Source of the DNA: Bradyrhizobium sp. AZCC 2262
GTDB taxonomy: Bacteria > Pseudomonadota > Alphaproteobacteria > Rhizobiales > Xanthobacteraceae
Direction: 5' to 3'
Length of the DNA stretch: 64,000 bases
NCBI RefSeq assembly: GCF_036924535.1
Contig: NZ_JAZHRT010000001.1
Span: forward strand, 1,922,001-1,986,000
Of the stretch, positions 1-7,366 are shown one piece after another (position 1 is the first letter of the stretch; each line of letters begins with the position of its first letter). The position numbers and the translations under genes were made by a program. A model generated the notes under the pieces. The model saw only the letters and a program-made list of their open reading frames with translations. It made no database searches and had not been told where the DNA came from.

Positions 1-1161
1 TTCCTGGAGATGAACACCCGCCTGCAGGTCGAGCATCCCGTTACCGAATTGATCACCGGCATCGACCTCGTCGAGCAGATGATCCGCGTCGCCGCCGGCG
101 AGAAGCTTGCGATCGCGCAGAAGGACGTCACGCTGACCGGCTGGGCGGTGGAATCCCGCGTCTATGCCGAGGATCCGTTCCGCAATTTTCTTCCCTCCAT
201 TGGCCGGCTGGTGAAATACCGCCCGCCCGCCGAAGCGAGCCATGGCGGCATCACCATCCGCAACGACACCGGCGTGCAGGAAGGCGGCGAAATCTCGATC
301 CATTACGATCCGATGATTGCAAAACTCGTGACGCATGCGCCGTCGCGGGCGGCGGCGATCGAGGCGCAGTCGACCGCGCTGGACGCGTTTTACGTCGACG
401 GCATCCGTCACAACATTCCGTTCCTGTCGGCGCTGATGAACCACCCGCGCTGGCGCGAGGGCAAGCTTTCCACCGGCTTTATCGCCGAGGAATTCCCGAA
501 AGGTTTTTCCGCGCGTCCGCCGGAAGGCGAGGTCGCGCGGCGGCTGGCGGCTGTCGGAGCCGCGATCGATCATGTGCTGGGCGAGCGCAAGCGGCAGATT
601 TCCGGACAGATGAACGGCCGGCTGGTGCAACGCGAACGCCGCCGCGCGGTGTGGCTCGATCGCGACGAAATCGCGCTCGATGTGGCGCGCGAGGCCGAGG
701 GCATCACGGTGCGCTTCATCGGCGCCGACGGTCGGCCCGGCAATCCGCACAATCTGGTCTCGACCTGGACGCCGGGCGAACCGGTCTGGCAGGGCACCAT
801 CGACGGCCACTTCGTGGCGATGCAGGTGCGCGCGATCCCGAACGGCATCCGCCTGGCGCATCAGGGCTTTGACGTTGCGGTCAACGTCTTCACCGAAAGC
901 GAGGCCTCTGCCGCCCGGCTGATGCCGGTGACATCGGCCGCCGACACCGGGAAGAAGCTGCTGTGTCCAATGCCTGGCCTCGTGGTGTCGATTGCCGTGA
1001 GCGAAGGGCAGGAGGTCAAGTCCGGCGAGACCTTGGCCGTCGTCGAGGCGATGAAGATGCAGAACGTGCTGCGCGCCGAGCGCGACGGCACGGTGAAGAA
1101 GATCCACGCCGCCGCCGGCGCCACGCTGGCGGTGGATGCGCTGATTCTGGAATTTGCGTAG
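1..1161 (+). CDS. Acyl-CoA carboxylase alpha subunit (biotin carboxylase + BCCP), 5' truncated by window
   Basis: This is the C-terminal 386 residues of a biotin-dependent carboxylase subunit, probably propionyl-CoA or methylcrotonyl-CoA carboxylase alpha. The reading frame is open at base 1. The opening residues FLEMNTRLQVEHPVTE are the conserved biotin carboxylase active-site stretch, in which the Glu, Asn and Arg serve nucleotide and bicarbonate binding. A linker domain follows, and the last 80 residues form a biotinyl domain with EAMKMQNV; the Lys, about 35 residues from the C-terminus, is the biotinylation site. The enzyme carboxylates biotin with ATP and bicarbonate in the cytoplasm. 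The substrate cannot be settled because the beta subunit is outside the window; the AMKMQN form slightly favours a propionyl-CoA type. Confidence 0.93.
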   Translation, partial: FLEMNTRLQVEHPVTELITGIDLVEQMIRVAAGEKLAIAQKDVTLTGWAVESRVYAEDPFRNFLPSIGRLVKYRPPAEASHGGITIRNDTGVQEGGEISIHYDPMIAKLVTHAPSRAAAIEAQSTALDAFYVDGIRHNIPFLSALMNHPRWREGKLSTGFIAEEFPKGFSARPPEGEVARRLAAVGAAIDHVLGERKRQISGQMNGRLVQRERRRAVWLDRDEIALDVAREAEGITVRFIGADGRPGNPHNLVSTWTPGEPVWQGTIDGHFVAMQVRAIPNGIRLAHQGFDVAVNVFTESEASAARLMPVTSAADTGKKLLCPMPGLVVSIAVSEGQEVKSGETLAVVEAMKMQNVLRAERDGTVKKIHAAAGATLAVDALILEFA

Positions 1162-1165
1162 AGCC

Positions 1166-1245
1166 GTCATTCCGGGGCGATGCGAAGCATCGAACCCGGA
1201 ATCTCGAGATTCCGGGTCTGGTGCTACGCACCATCCCGGAATGAC
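1166..1245. repeat. Intergenic palindromic repeat of Bradyrhizobium type
   Basis: An 80-base element between the carboxylase and the next gene starts GTCATTCCGG and ends CCGGAATGAC. It has an internal palindrome around CTCGAG (CCCGGAATCTCGAGATTCCGGG) and smaller arms such as GATGCGAAGCATC. From memory, elements of this design are abundant between genes in Bradyrhizobium and Rhodopseudomonas. It may also fold as a transcript-end hairpin for the carboxylase gene. No coding role is evident. Confidence 0.7.
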
Positions 1246-1266
1246 GGAAAGAGTGGAGTATTGGGA

Positions 1267-2136
1267 ATGGCATTCCGTCAGCGCCGCGAGAGACTGCGTT
1301 CCATTCTCAACGGTCGCTCCTGCATCCGGCCCGGGTCGGTCTATGACGCGACCTCGATCCGTATTGCCGAAGACCTCGGCTTCGAACTCGGCATGTTCGG
1401 TGGCTCGGTGGCGTCGCTGGTCGTGCTCGGCGATCCCGATATCGCGCTGATCACGTTGACGGAACTGGCCGAACAGATGCGCCGGATGTCGCGCGCGTCC
1501 GCCTTGCCGGTGCTGGTCGATGCCGACCATGGCTATGGCAACGCGCTCAATGTCCGACGCACGGTGCAGGAACTCGAAGCCGCCGGCGCCGCCGGCCTGA
1601 CGATCGAGGATACGCTGTTGCCACAGGCGTTCGGACAGGCCGGAACGCAACTGATCTCGCTGGAGGAGGGCGTCGGCAAGATGAAGGCGGCGCTCGACGG
1701 GCGCGGCGATCCCGCGCTGGTCGTCATGGCGCGCACCGGCGCCGTATCCGTCACCGGTCTCGACGACGCCATTGCGCGCGCGAAGGCGTACGAGGCCACC
1801 GGTGTCGATGCGCTGTTCTTCACCGGCATCAAGAACCGGGGCGAACTCGAAGCCATTTCCGCCGCAACCCGGCTGCCGATCGTGCTCGGTGGCGCGCCCG
1901 AGGAGATGACCGCGCTCGATTATCTCGCAAGCCAGCGCGTGCGGATCGCGCTGCAGGGACACGCGCCGTTCGCTGCCGCCACCCAGGCCGTCTATGAAAC
2001 GCTGAAGGCCTTGCGCGAGGGAGGCTCGCCGAAGAACCTGAAAGGTCTTGCGTCATCCGAATTGACCGGCAGGACGATGCGCGAGGCGGACGTGAAAGCG
2101 CGCAGCGGCGCACTCCTCGGATTGAAGAAGCCATGA
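1267..2136 (+). CDS. Isocitrate lyase/PEP mutase superfamily protein, oxaloacetate decarboxylase type
   Basis: This 289-residue protein is a TIM-barrel enzyme of the isocitrate lyase/phosphoenolpyruvate mutase superfamily. Family hallmarks are the [17 protein letters not shown] start of the barrel, the metal-site segment [16 protein letters not shown], and [12 protein letters not shown] in place of the KKCGH loop of true lyases. That combination is typical of the oxaloacetate decarboxylase group known from Pseudomonas PA4872, so the likely reaction is Mg-dependent decarboxylation of oxaloacetate to pyruvate. I chose ATG 1267 because the earlier in-frame start lies inside the palindromic repeat. 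The stop overlaps the next gene by four bases (ATGA), so the two are probably translationally coupled. Confidence 0.85.
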   Translation: MAFRQRRERLRSILNGRSCIRPGSVYDATSIRIAEDLGFELGMFGGSVASLVVLGDPDIALITLTELAEQMRRMSRASALPVLVDADHGYGNALNVRRTVQELEAAGAAGLTIEDTLLPQAFGQAGTQLISLEEGVGKMKAALDGRGDPALVVMARTGAVSVTGLDDAIARAKAYEATGVDALFFTGIKNRGELEAISAATRLPIVLGGAPEEMTALDYLASQRVRIALQGHAPFAAATQAVYETLKALREGGSPKNLKGLASSELTGRTMREADVKARSGALLGLKKP

Positions 2137-2432
2137 CCGACACGATCCGCCATGTCACGATCAGCGGGCGGGTGCAGGGCGTCGGCTATCGCTACTTTGT
2201 CGAACACGAGGCGCGGTCGCGTGATCTCGAAGGCTGGGTGCGCAATCGCCGCGACGGCAGCGTCGAGGCGGTGTTTGCCGGCCCCGCGGGAGCCGTTGCA
2301 ACCATGATCACGGCCTGCCGCCGAGGGCCGTCATCGGCGCGGGTCGACGCGCTACGGGACGAAGCCGCCAATCCCGACATGCTTAAGCTGCGGGAGGCAG
2401 GCGAGCGGTTCTCGGTGCTGCCGACGATCTGA
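2133..2432 (+). CDS. acyP: Acylphosphatase
   Basis: This 99-residue cytoplasmic protein has the full acylphosphatase fold signature: [13 protein letters not shown] near the N-terminus and [14 protein letters not shown] about 15 residues later. The Arg of GVGYR (residue 20) and the Asn of VRNRRDG (residue 38) match the phosphate-binding Arg and catalytic Asn of the family, so hydrolysis of carboxyl-phosphate bonds is expected. Length is normal for the family. It overlaps the preceding oxaloacetate-decarboxylase-like gene by ATGA, which suggests one transcript, though a metabolic link between them is not obvious. Confidence 0.93.
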   Translation: MTDTIRHVTISGRVQGVGYRYFVEHEARSRDLEGWVRNRRDGSVEAVFAGPAGAVATMITACRRGPSSARVDALRDEAANPDMLKLREAGERFSVLPTI

Positions 2433-2471
2433 CGCCCTGGCAAGGCTGATACGCACCCACGAGGTGACTGA

Positions 2472-2612
2472 ATGAAGCCGCGACACCCTGGACGCGACTG
2501 GAGGCGAATCCATCATTCCCCGATCTTCTGGATCGGGGTCGTGATGTGTCTGGCCGCGATCACGATCTATGTGCTGTCCGATGACCTCTCGTGGCGGCCC
2601 GGCGCACGCTAG
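2472..2612 (+). CDS. Small single-span membrane protein (46 aa)
   Basis: The protein begins MKPRHPGRDWRRIHHSPIF and continues into one clear hydrophobic segment of about 18 residues (WIGVVMCLAAITIYVLS), followed by a short polar tail. A good ribosome binding site, GAGGTGA at 2461-2467, precedes the ATG. The basic N-terminus suggests an N-in orientation. I recognise the pattern as a conserved small protein of Bradyrhizobium and relatives, but its function is unknown. It runs convergently with the next small gene, and the two reading frames overlap by four bases at their stops. Confidence 0.7.
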   Translation: MKPRHPGRDWRRIHHSPIFWIGVVMCLAAITIYVLSDDLSWRPGAR

Positions 2613-2761
2613 AAGAAACCCGGGCTCAGATCGACACCGTACGTCATCATCATCACGGAAACCAACAGGCCGGCCGCGCCGAGAAGCATGATCTGTTTGA
2701 GAATCTCGATCTCGTTGACGGTGGTAATGGCGCGCGAAAACGCCCGTGCGATAGCAGTCAT
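2609..2761 (-). CDS. Small membrane protein (50 aa)
   Basis: The minus-strand frame starting MTAIARAFSRAITTVNEIE encodes 50 residues with one hydrophobic segment near the C-terminus (IMLLGAAGLLVSVMMMTYG) and ends DLSPGFF. GGAGG lies eight bases before the ATG. Codon use matches neighbouring genes and the stop overlaps that of the convergent small gene. No function can be assigned. It could be a membrane-associated regulator or a subunit accessory protein, but that is only inference from size. Confidence 0.6.
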   Translation of the reverse strand: MTAIARAFSRAITTVNEIEILKQIMLLGAAGLLVSVMMMTYGVDLSPGFF

Positions 2762-2858
2762 CCGTGACCTCCATGCGTCGGCGCCCGTGCAATTGATAGC
2801 GCGGAAGGCTTTGCATGAATGTGAGCTGGCTTACCAGTCGGCCAAATGATCGCCGGAA

Positions 2859-2922
2859 TTTCTTGACGCGAAACCGGATCGACCCCGGATCAGTCCGGGG
2901 TGGCTTTCGCTGGAAAACGCTC
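2859..2922. repeat. Degraded intergenic repeat with hairpin insert
   Basis: The stretch reads like a worn copy of the common element also seen at 8881-8930 (TTCTT-ACGCGAA-CCGG, then TTCGCT-GA-AACGCT), but interrupted by a perfect palindrome ACCCCGGA-TCAG-TCCGGGGT at 2882-2901. It abuts the transposase remnant that follows. The relation to the 8.9 kb copy is by eye only. Confidence 0.4.
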
Positions 2923-2942
2923 TTGCTGAACCGCCGGATCGA

Positions 2943-3114
2943 ATGGCTCTCGACAAACGCATACGTCACGACAAGCAAGCCTATAAGGATCGCAACGTCA
3001 TCGAGCGCTGCTACTGCAGGCTCAAGGACTTCAGGCGCATCGCAACGCGCTAAACTCGCTCGGAACTACTTCTCAGCCCTGTGCCTCGTTGCCGCCGCGG
3101 CATTCTGGCTTTAG
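2943..3114 (+). mobile_element. IS5-family transposase C-terminal remnant, frameshifted
   Basis: In the frame from 2943 the sequence reads as the end of an IS5-type DDE transposase: DKQAYKDRNVIERCYCRLKD, then FRRIATR and a stop. The YKDRNVIER..RLKD.RRIATRYDK pattern carries the late catalytic Glu region of this family. A five-base deletion at about 3051, compared with the second copy at 3856-3910, breaks the frame; the continuation LARNYFSALCLVAAAAFWL reads in another frame to the natural stop at 3112-3114. Only about 55 codons of the gene survive and no inverted-repeat ends are obvious. Confidence 0.8.
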
Positions 3115-3197
3115 TCGTGCGCGGTTTCCGCTTTTGGGATAACATGGCGAGCGTGTCGGCACCCGGATGACGACGGGAAACCATGAAGGGGAGGGGA

Positions 3198-3731
3198 ATG
3201 AGCTCCCAGCGAGTGTCGGGAACCGCCGTGCAACGAACCATTGCCGTCCTGGGCTCGGCGGTTTTCTTCGTGGTCGCCCCATGTACGCTGGCGGGGCTCG
3301 TTCCATGGTCGATCACGGGTTGGCAACTCCGGCCGCCGTTCCTTGGTCTGGGGCTGACGCGCGGCATCGGCGCGATAATGATTCTCGCAGGCGTACCTGG
3401 GCTCGTTGACGCATTTGCGCGTTTCGCGCTGCAGGGTCTCGGCACCCCCGCGCCCATCGCGCCGACCCGGAATCTCGTGGTGACCGGTCTCTACCGTTAT
3501 GTGCGTAATCCAATATACGTCGCGGTCGTTGCCATCATCCTGGGTCAAGCGGTGCTGATGGGCGATTGGCGCCTCATCGTCTACGGCGCGCTGCTCTGGC
3601 TCGCCTTCCACGTCTTCGTCGTGGCGTACGAAGAACCCACGCTCGAGCGGACGTTTGGGAGAGAGTACGAGGCGTTCCGCGCCGCCGTCCCGCGCTGGAT
3701 ACCGCGGACGACCCCATGGCGGTCGAAATGA
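3198..3731 (+). CDS. Isoprenylcysteine carboxyl methyltransferase / PEMT-like integral membrane protein
   Basis: This 177-residue protein has four to five hydrophobic segments and a C-terminal motif set typical of the ICMT/PEMT-like family: GLYRYVRNPIYVAVV, where RNP-Y lines the S-adenosylmethionine site, and EEPTLERTFGREYEAFRAAVPRWIP, where E...FG..Y..Y-type residues close the site. It probably methylates a lipid or small hydrophobic substrate in the membrane. ATG 3198 is preferred over ATG 3183 because the purine-rich GGGGAGGGGA sits directly in front of it. The gene lies between two transposase tails (2943-3114 and 3856-3910), so it may have been moved or duplicated into place; codon use is not clearly foreign. 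Confidence 0.8.
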   Translation: MSSQRVSGTAVQRTIAVLGSAVFFVVAPCTLAGLVPWSITGWQLRPPFLGLGLTRGIGAIMILAGVPGLVDAFARFALQGLGTPAPIAPTRNLVVTGLYRYVRNPIYVAVVAIILGQAVLMGDWRLIVYGALLWLAFHVFVVAYEEPTLERTFGREYEAFRAAVPRWIPRTTPWRSK

Positions 3732-3855
3732 TCGGTGGCCCGCGGTTGCGCGAGCCGCTGCTCGCGACCGGTCTCGGACGCTTCACCGGCGCCGCGAGCA
3801 GGCACGCTAACGGCCCTCGGAAAAGAACATCTCCCCATTGGCGGAGCGGTTGGGT

Positions 3856-3910
3856 TTCAGGCGCATCGCAACGCGCTACGACAAACTCGCTCGGAACTAC
3901 TTCTCAGCCC
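3856..3910 (+). mobile_element. Second IS5-family transposase tail fragment (direct repeat of 3030-3079)
   Basis: These 55 bases encode FRRIATRYDKLARNYFSA and match 3030-3079 base for base except for the five bases missing from the first copy. The match ends abruptly at 3910, exactly before the stop codon of the minus-strand GGDEF frame at 3911. The two tails are in direct orientation and enclose the methyltransferase gene, as would be left by recombination or successive insertion of the same element. Confidence 0.75.
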
Positions 3911-5858
3911 CTAGGACGTCCGTTCACCCGGCGCGAACTCGCCGTCGTGCTGAATCGAGGCACTCTCGACGTATCGCAGGTCGAGGGAGGAATACACGAT
4001 GCTGCGATTGCGGCCGAGACGCTTGGCTTCGTAGAGCGCGGTGTCGGCTTCCCCCACCAGCGCGGCCTCGTCGAGCGTCGAGCGGTTTCTGGCGGCGATG
4101 CCCACGCTGATGGTGATGTATCCGCGGCTGGAGGCCGTGTTCGGAATGCCCAGCGCCCGAACCGTCAGCCGAATGGTCTCGGCGAGTTTCAGGGCGGCGT
4201 TTTCCGAAGTATTCGGCAACACGACGGCGAATTCCTCGCCGCCATAGCGCGAGGCCAGGCCTGACGTATTGGCGGCCGCATCGCCGATGGCTTTCGCAAC
4301 CGCCTGCAGGCAACGGTCGCCGGCCTGGTGTCCGTAGGTGTCGTTGTAGCCCTTGAAATTGTCGATATCGAGCAGCAGCACCGAAATCTCGTCGCAGGCT
4401 TCGTATTCGCGGCGCAGGAAGCCGTCGAAGGTGCGCCGGTTGGTCAGCCCGGTCAGTCCGTCGGTCGCCGCGAGCTGGGTGAGGCGGCGGTTGAGTTGGG
4501 TCAAGCTCGTCCTCCATCCGCTTGCGCTCGGTCACATCGCGGATGACGCAGAGAAACTCCGTCCGAGCGGGGTCGCTCGGTTCCGACGCCAGCTTGAACT
4601 TGCTTTCCACCCATGCGAGCGTCCCGTCGCCGCGATAGTGTCGAAACACGACGGTGCTGACGCCGTCGACTCCATCGAGCCGCGTGGTCGCCGATTTGAC
4701 GCTCTCCCTGTCGTCGGGATGCACCAGGTCAAAGCATGATTTGCCGACAATATCCGTTGGGCGCAATCCCAGCACCGGTTCGGCCGACCGCGAAACATAG
4801 CGCAACAGGCCGCGGGCATCGATCAGGATGATGATGTCGGCGATGTTGTCTGCGAGCAGGCGATAATGAGCCTCGCTCTGGCGCAATGCACGCACAGTCC
4901 TTGTGCGGGAGCGGAGTTGCAGGGAGAGTAGCGCGGCCAGCAGAACGATCATGCACAGCAGCACGCCGGCAACGATGGCGTCGGTCCGTAGCGTTCTCCG
5001 CCAATCCGCCAGCAGCCAGTCTTCCGACATCGCCAGAGTGACGACCGTCGGATAATGCGGTGTTTCCTCATAGCCGAAGTATTTCGCGATACCGTCGAAG
5101 GGGGAGATGATCCTGTAGTACCCGACGGAACTGAGCTTCAGGTACCGCGAAAACAGGTCGGTCCCGGCAAGATTCGTGCTCCTGTCCGAGAACGGCCAGC
5201 GGATCAGGACGGCGCCGTCGTCCCGTAACAGGCTGATGCTGCCGTCGGGACCGAGCTGGAAGGTCTTATAGAAGCGATTGAAGTAGTCGCTGTCGATCGC
5301 GGCGGTGAGGACGCCGGCGAAGCTGCCGTCCTGCTTGTCGATGCGTTTCGACAGGATGATCGTGGACCGTCCGGTCAAGCGCGATTGCAGGGGCTCGTTG
5401 ATGCGCAGTGCGCTTCCTGGTTTGTCACGATGATAGATGAAGTAGCTTCGGTCGGAGTTGTCGTGCCTCGGTGTTTCCGGCAACGACGAATATCGCCATT
5501 TGCCGTCGACATCGAGCACGCCGATCTCGCGAAGCTGAGGTAGCGAACTCACCGTCTCCGCCAGGTATGGGTTGAACCGCTCCGGCAACGGATCCCGATA
5601 CTTCAGCAAATCGACCATTCCGGCCATCGCGATGTCGGCCGATCGGATCGTATGCGACGCGTGCTCGGCCAACGAGTGCGTGAGGTTCTGAATGTCGGTC
5701 TGGCCGCCCGCGAGCGCGGTCGCCTTGGCCTCGAGCGATTTCCAGATCACGACGCCCAGAACACAGGCGGTCATCGCCAACGCAAAGGCGATCACCGCCG
5801 CTGCGGGAGATATCCGGCGCAGCAGCCCGCCGGGACCTGGGGGATTTCGATCGGGCAT
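3911..5858 (-). pseudogene. CACHE-PAS-GGDEF diguanylate cyclase, split by a one-base frameshift
   Basis: From ATG 5858 the frame encodes a first membrane segment (residues about 20-40), a periplasmic double-CACHE sensor (about 45-285), a second membrane segment (about 295-316) and a PAS domain ending CVIRDVTERKRMEDEL (residue 452). Near 4500-4505 the frame must slip by one base to continue as TQLNRRLTQLAATDGLTGL and the GGDEF domain. The catalytic loop is RYGGEEF, an active variant; NTSG replaces the RxxD inhibitory site. In the unslipped frame the rest is nonsense. As written, the sensor is uncoupled from the cyclase; a sequencing error is the main alternative. The GGDEF frame ends at 3911, immediately beside the transposase tail, so its natural C-terminus may also be altered. 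Confidence 0.8.
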
Positions 5859-6082
5859 CTTTCGCCTTGATGGCCGTGCCAGACCCCGTTGGCCGGCAAC
5901 GAGCCTAAACCTTAAGAGGCGATCGGTACCGAAGCGGTTAACAAATCGATCGGGAAGTGAAACGGAGCAGCTTAGATCCGTACGGGTTCCATGCGGGAAC
6001 CGGCTACGGATGAATGCAGGTGGCGGCCCTGGCGCGGGCGTTGGGCTATTCGAACAATGGGAAAAAGCGGCAGCCTCGGCCC

Positions 6083-6127
6083 TTGACATTCACTCTGTCT
6101 CGTCAGATATTTCTGTTATGACAGAAA
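6083..6127 (+). promoter_or_regulatory. Promoter and palindromic operator over the start codon of the GbsR/MarR regulator
   Basis: TTGACA (6083-6088) and GATATT (6106-6111) have a 17-base spacer and would place the transcript start at or near the ATG at 6118, so the mRNA may be leaderless. A perfect inverted repeat, TTTCTGT-TATG-ACAGAAA (6110-6127), straddles the -10 box and the start codon. A MarR-type dimer bound there would block the promoter, so negative autoregulation is the natural reading. This is inference from position and symmetry. Confidence 0.6.
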
Positions 6128-6675
6128 CAACCGATAAAAAGAAACTCCCGGCCGTCGTCGAGCGGTTCGTCCTGCACTGGGGCGACATGGGGGACGAGTG
6201 GGGTGTCAACCGCTCCGTCAGCCAGATCCACGGTCTGCTTTATCTCGCCGAGGCGCCGATGACCGCGGAAGACATTGCCGAGACGCTCGGCATGGCACGG
6301 TCCAACGTCTCCAACTCCATCAAGGAATTGCTGGCCTGGAATTTGATCCGCCGGGTGCCGATCCTCGGCGACCGCCGCGATCATTTCGAGGCGGAGACCG
6401 ATATCTGGGAAGTGGCGGCGCGGATCGCCGCCCGCCGCAAGGAGCGCGAGATCGATCCCGCGGTCGATGCGTTGCGCGCCTGCGTCTCGGATGCGGCTGA
6501 CGATCCGACCATCAGCCCGGTCGCAGCCAAGCGGCTGAAGGAAATGCTGGCTTTCACCGAACTGGTCGACCGCTGGTACACGCAGATGCTGAACGTGCCG
6601 CGGCCGAGGCTGGTCGCGCTGATCAAGCTTGGCGAGAAGATCGTCAGCTTCCTGCCAACGGGGAAATCCAGATAG
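6118..6675 (+). CDS. GbsR/MarR family winged-helix transcriptional regulator
   Basis: The 185-residue protein has a MarR-like winged helix: MTAEDIAETLGMARSNVSNSIKELLAWNLIRRV is the helix-turn-helix with its recognition helix, followed by a wing (ILGDRRDHFEAE). The N-terminal VVERFVLHWGDMGDEWGVNRSVSQIHGLLY is characteristic of the GbsR subgroup, named after the Bacillus choline-sensing repressor. ATG 6118 is chosen because it begins just after the promoter and fits the family start; the frame is open far upstream. It is followed after 25 bases by the DUF4166 gene and is likely the local repressor of this three-gene operon through the palindrome at its start. Confidence 0.88.
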   Translation: MTETTDKKKLPAVVERFVLHWGDMGDEWGVNRSVSQIHGLLYLAEAPMTAEDIAETLGMARSNVSNSIKELLAWNLIRRVPILGDRRDHFEAETDIWEVAARIAARRKEREIDPAVDALRACVSDAADDPTISPVAAKRLKEMLAFTELVDRWYTQMLNVPRPRLVALIKLGEKIVSFLPTGKSR

Positions 6676-6700
6676 GGACGGAGAGAGCGAGGAGCGTGTG

Positions 6701-7366
6701 ATGGCGTCCACCAGAGTACCAAGGTTTCCCGCAACGCCTGCCTCGAACACCATCCTGCTCGACGACCACCGCTTTCACGATCTGTTGCCGGACGAGGAAT
6801 GGGGCCGGCTGCCGCTGGCGATCTGGCGGCGTTTTTCCAAGCGCTTCGCCGATGGCGAGACCGTCGTCTATGTCGGCACGGTGGAGGAGGCGAGTTTCAG
6901 CCGCGCCGGCTGGTGGCTGGCGCAGCTTGCGCGCCTGATCGGCGGGCCGCTGCCGACAGGCGCCGAGAGCGGCGTCCCGATGGTCGTGACGGTGACCGAG
7001 GATGCGGCGAGCGGCGGCCAGATCTGGACCCGCATCTGCGCGCGCAGCAACGGCTTTCCGCAGGTCATTCACTCGGCGAAGCGTTTCGCCGGGCCGACCG
7101 GACTCGAAGAATATGTCGGCTACGGCATCAGCATGGCGCTGCTTATATCGGTCGAGCACGAAGCGCTGGTGTTTCGCAGCGTCGGCTATTCCCTGCAGAT
7201 CGGGCCATTGAGGCTGCCGCTGCCGCCACGGCTCACGCCCGGCGATCTCACCGTAACCCATTCCGATCTCGGCGGCGGCACGTTCCGCTTCACGCTGGAG
7301 ATCGTTCATCCGCGCTTCGGCAAGCTCATTCGCCAATCCGCATTGTTCCAGGAGGCCGCATCATGA
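6701..7366 (+). CDS. DUF4166 domain-containing protein
   Basis: This 221-residue soluble protein matches the DUF4166 pattern: an N-terminal LLPDEEWGRLPLAIWRRFSKRF, then GGPLPTGAESGVPMVVTVTEDAASGGQIWTRI, and a C-terminal beta-rich part with THSDLGGGTFRFTLEIVHPRFGKLI. In other bacteria the domain occurs alone or joined to TIGR01777-type epimerases and DoxX-like proteins; here the epimerase is the next gene and overlaps by ATGA. Function is unknown; a role in handling a lipid or saccharide precursor at the membrane is only inference from the neighbour. GAGGAGCGTGTG before ATG 6701 includes a ribosome binding site. Confidence 0.8.
   Translation: MASTRVPRFPATPASNTILLDDHRFHDLLPDEEWGRLPLAIWRRFSKRFADGETVVYVGTVEEASFSRAGWWLAQLARLIGGPLPTGAESGVPMVVTVTEDAASGGQIWTRICARSNGFPQVIHSAKRFAGPTGLEEYVGYGISMALLISVEHEALVFRSVGYSLQIGPLRLPLPPRLTPGDLTVTHSDLGGGTFRFTLEIVHPRFGKLIRQSALFQEAAS

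Noticed and set aside
4500..4505. Programmed frameshift in the diguanylate cyclase
   Set aside because: No slippery heptamer or downstream structure is visible; mutation or sequencing error is simpler.
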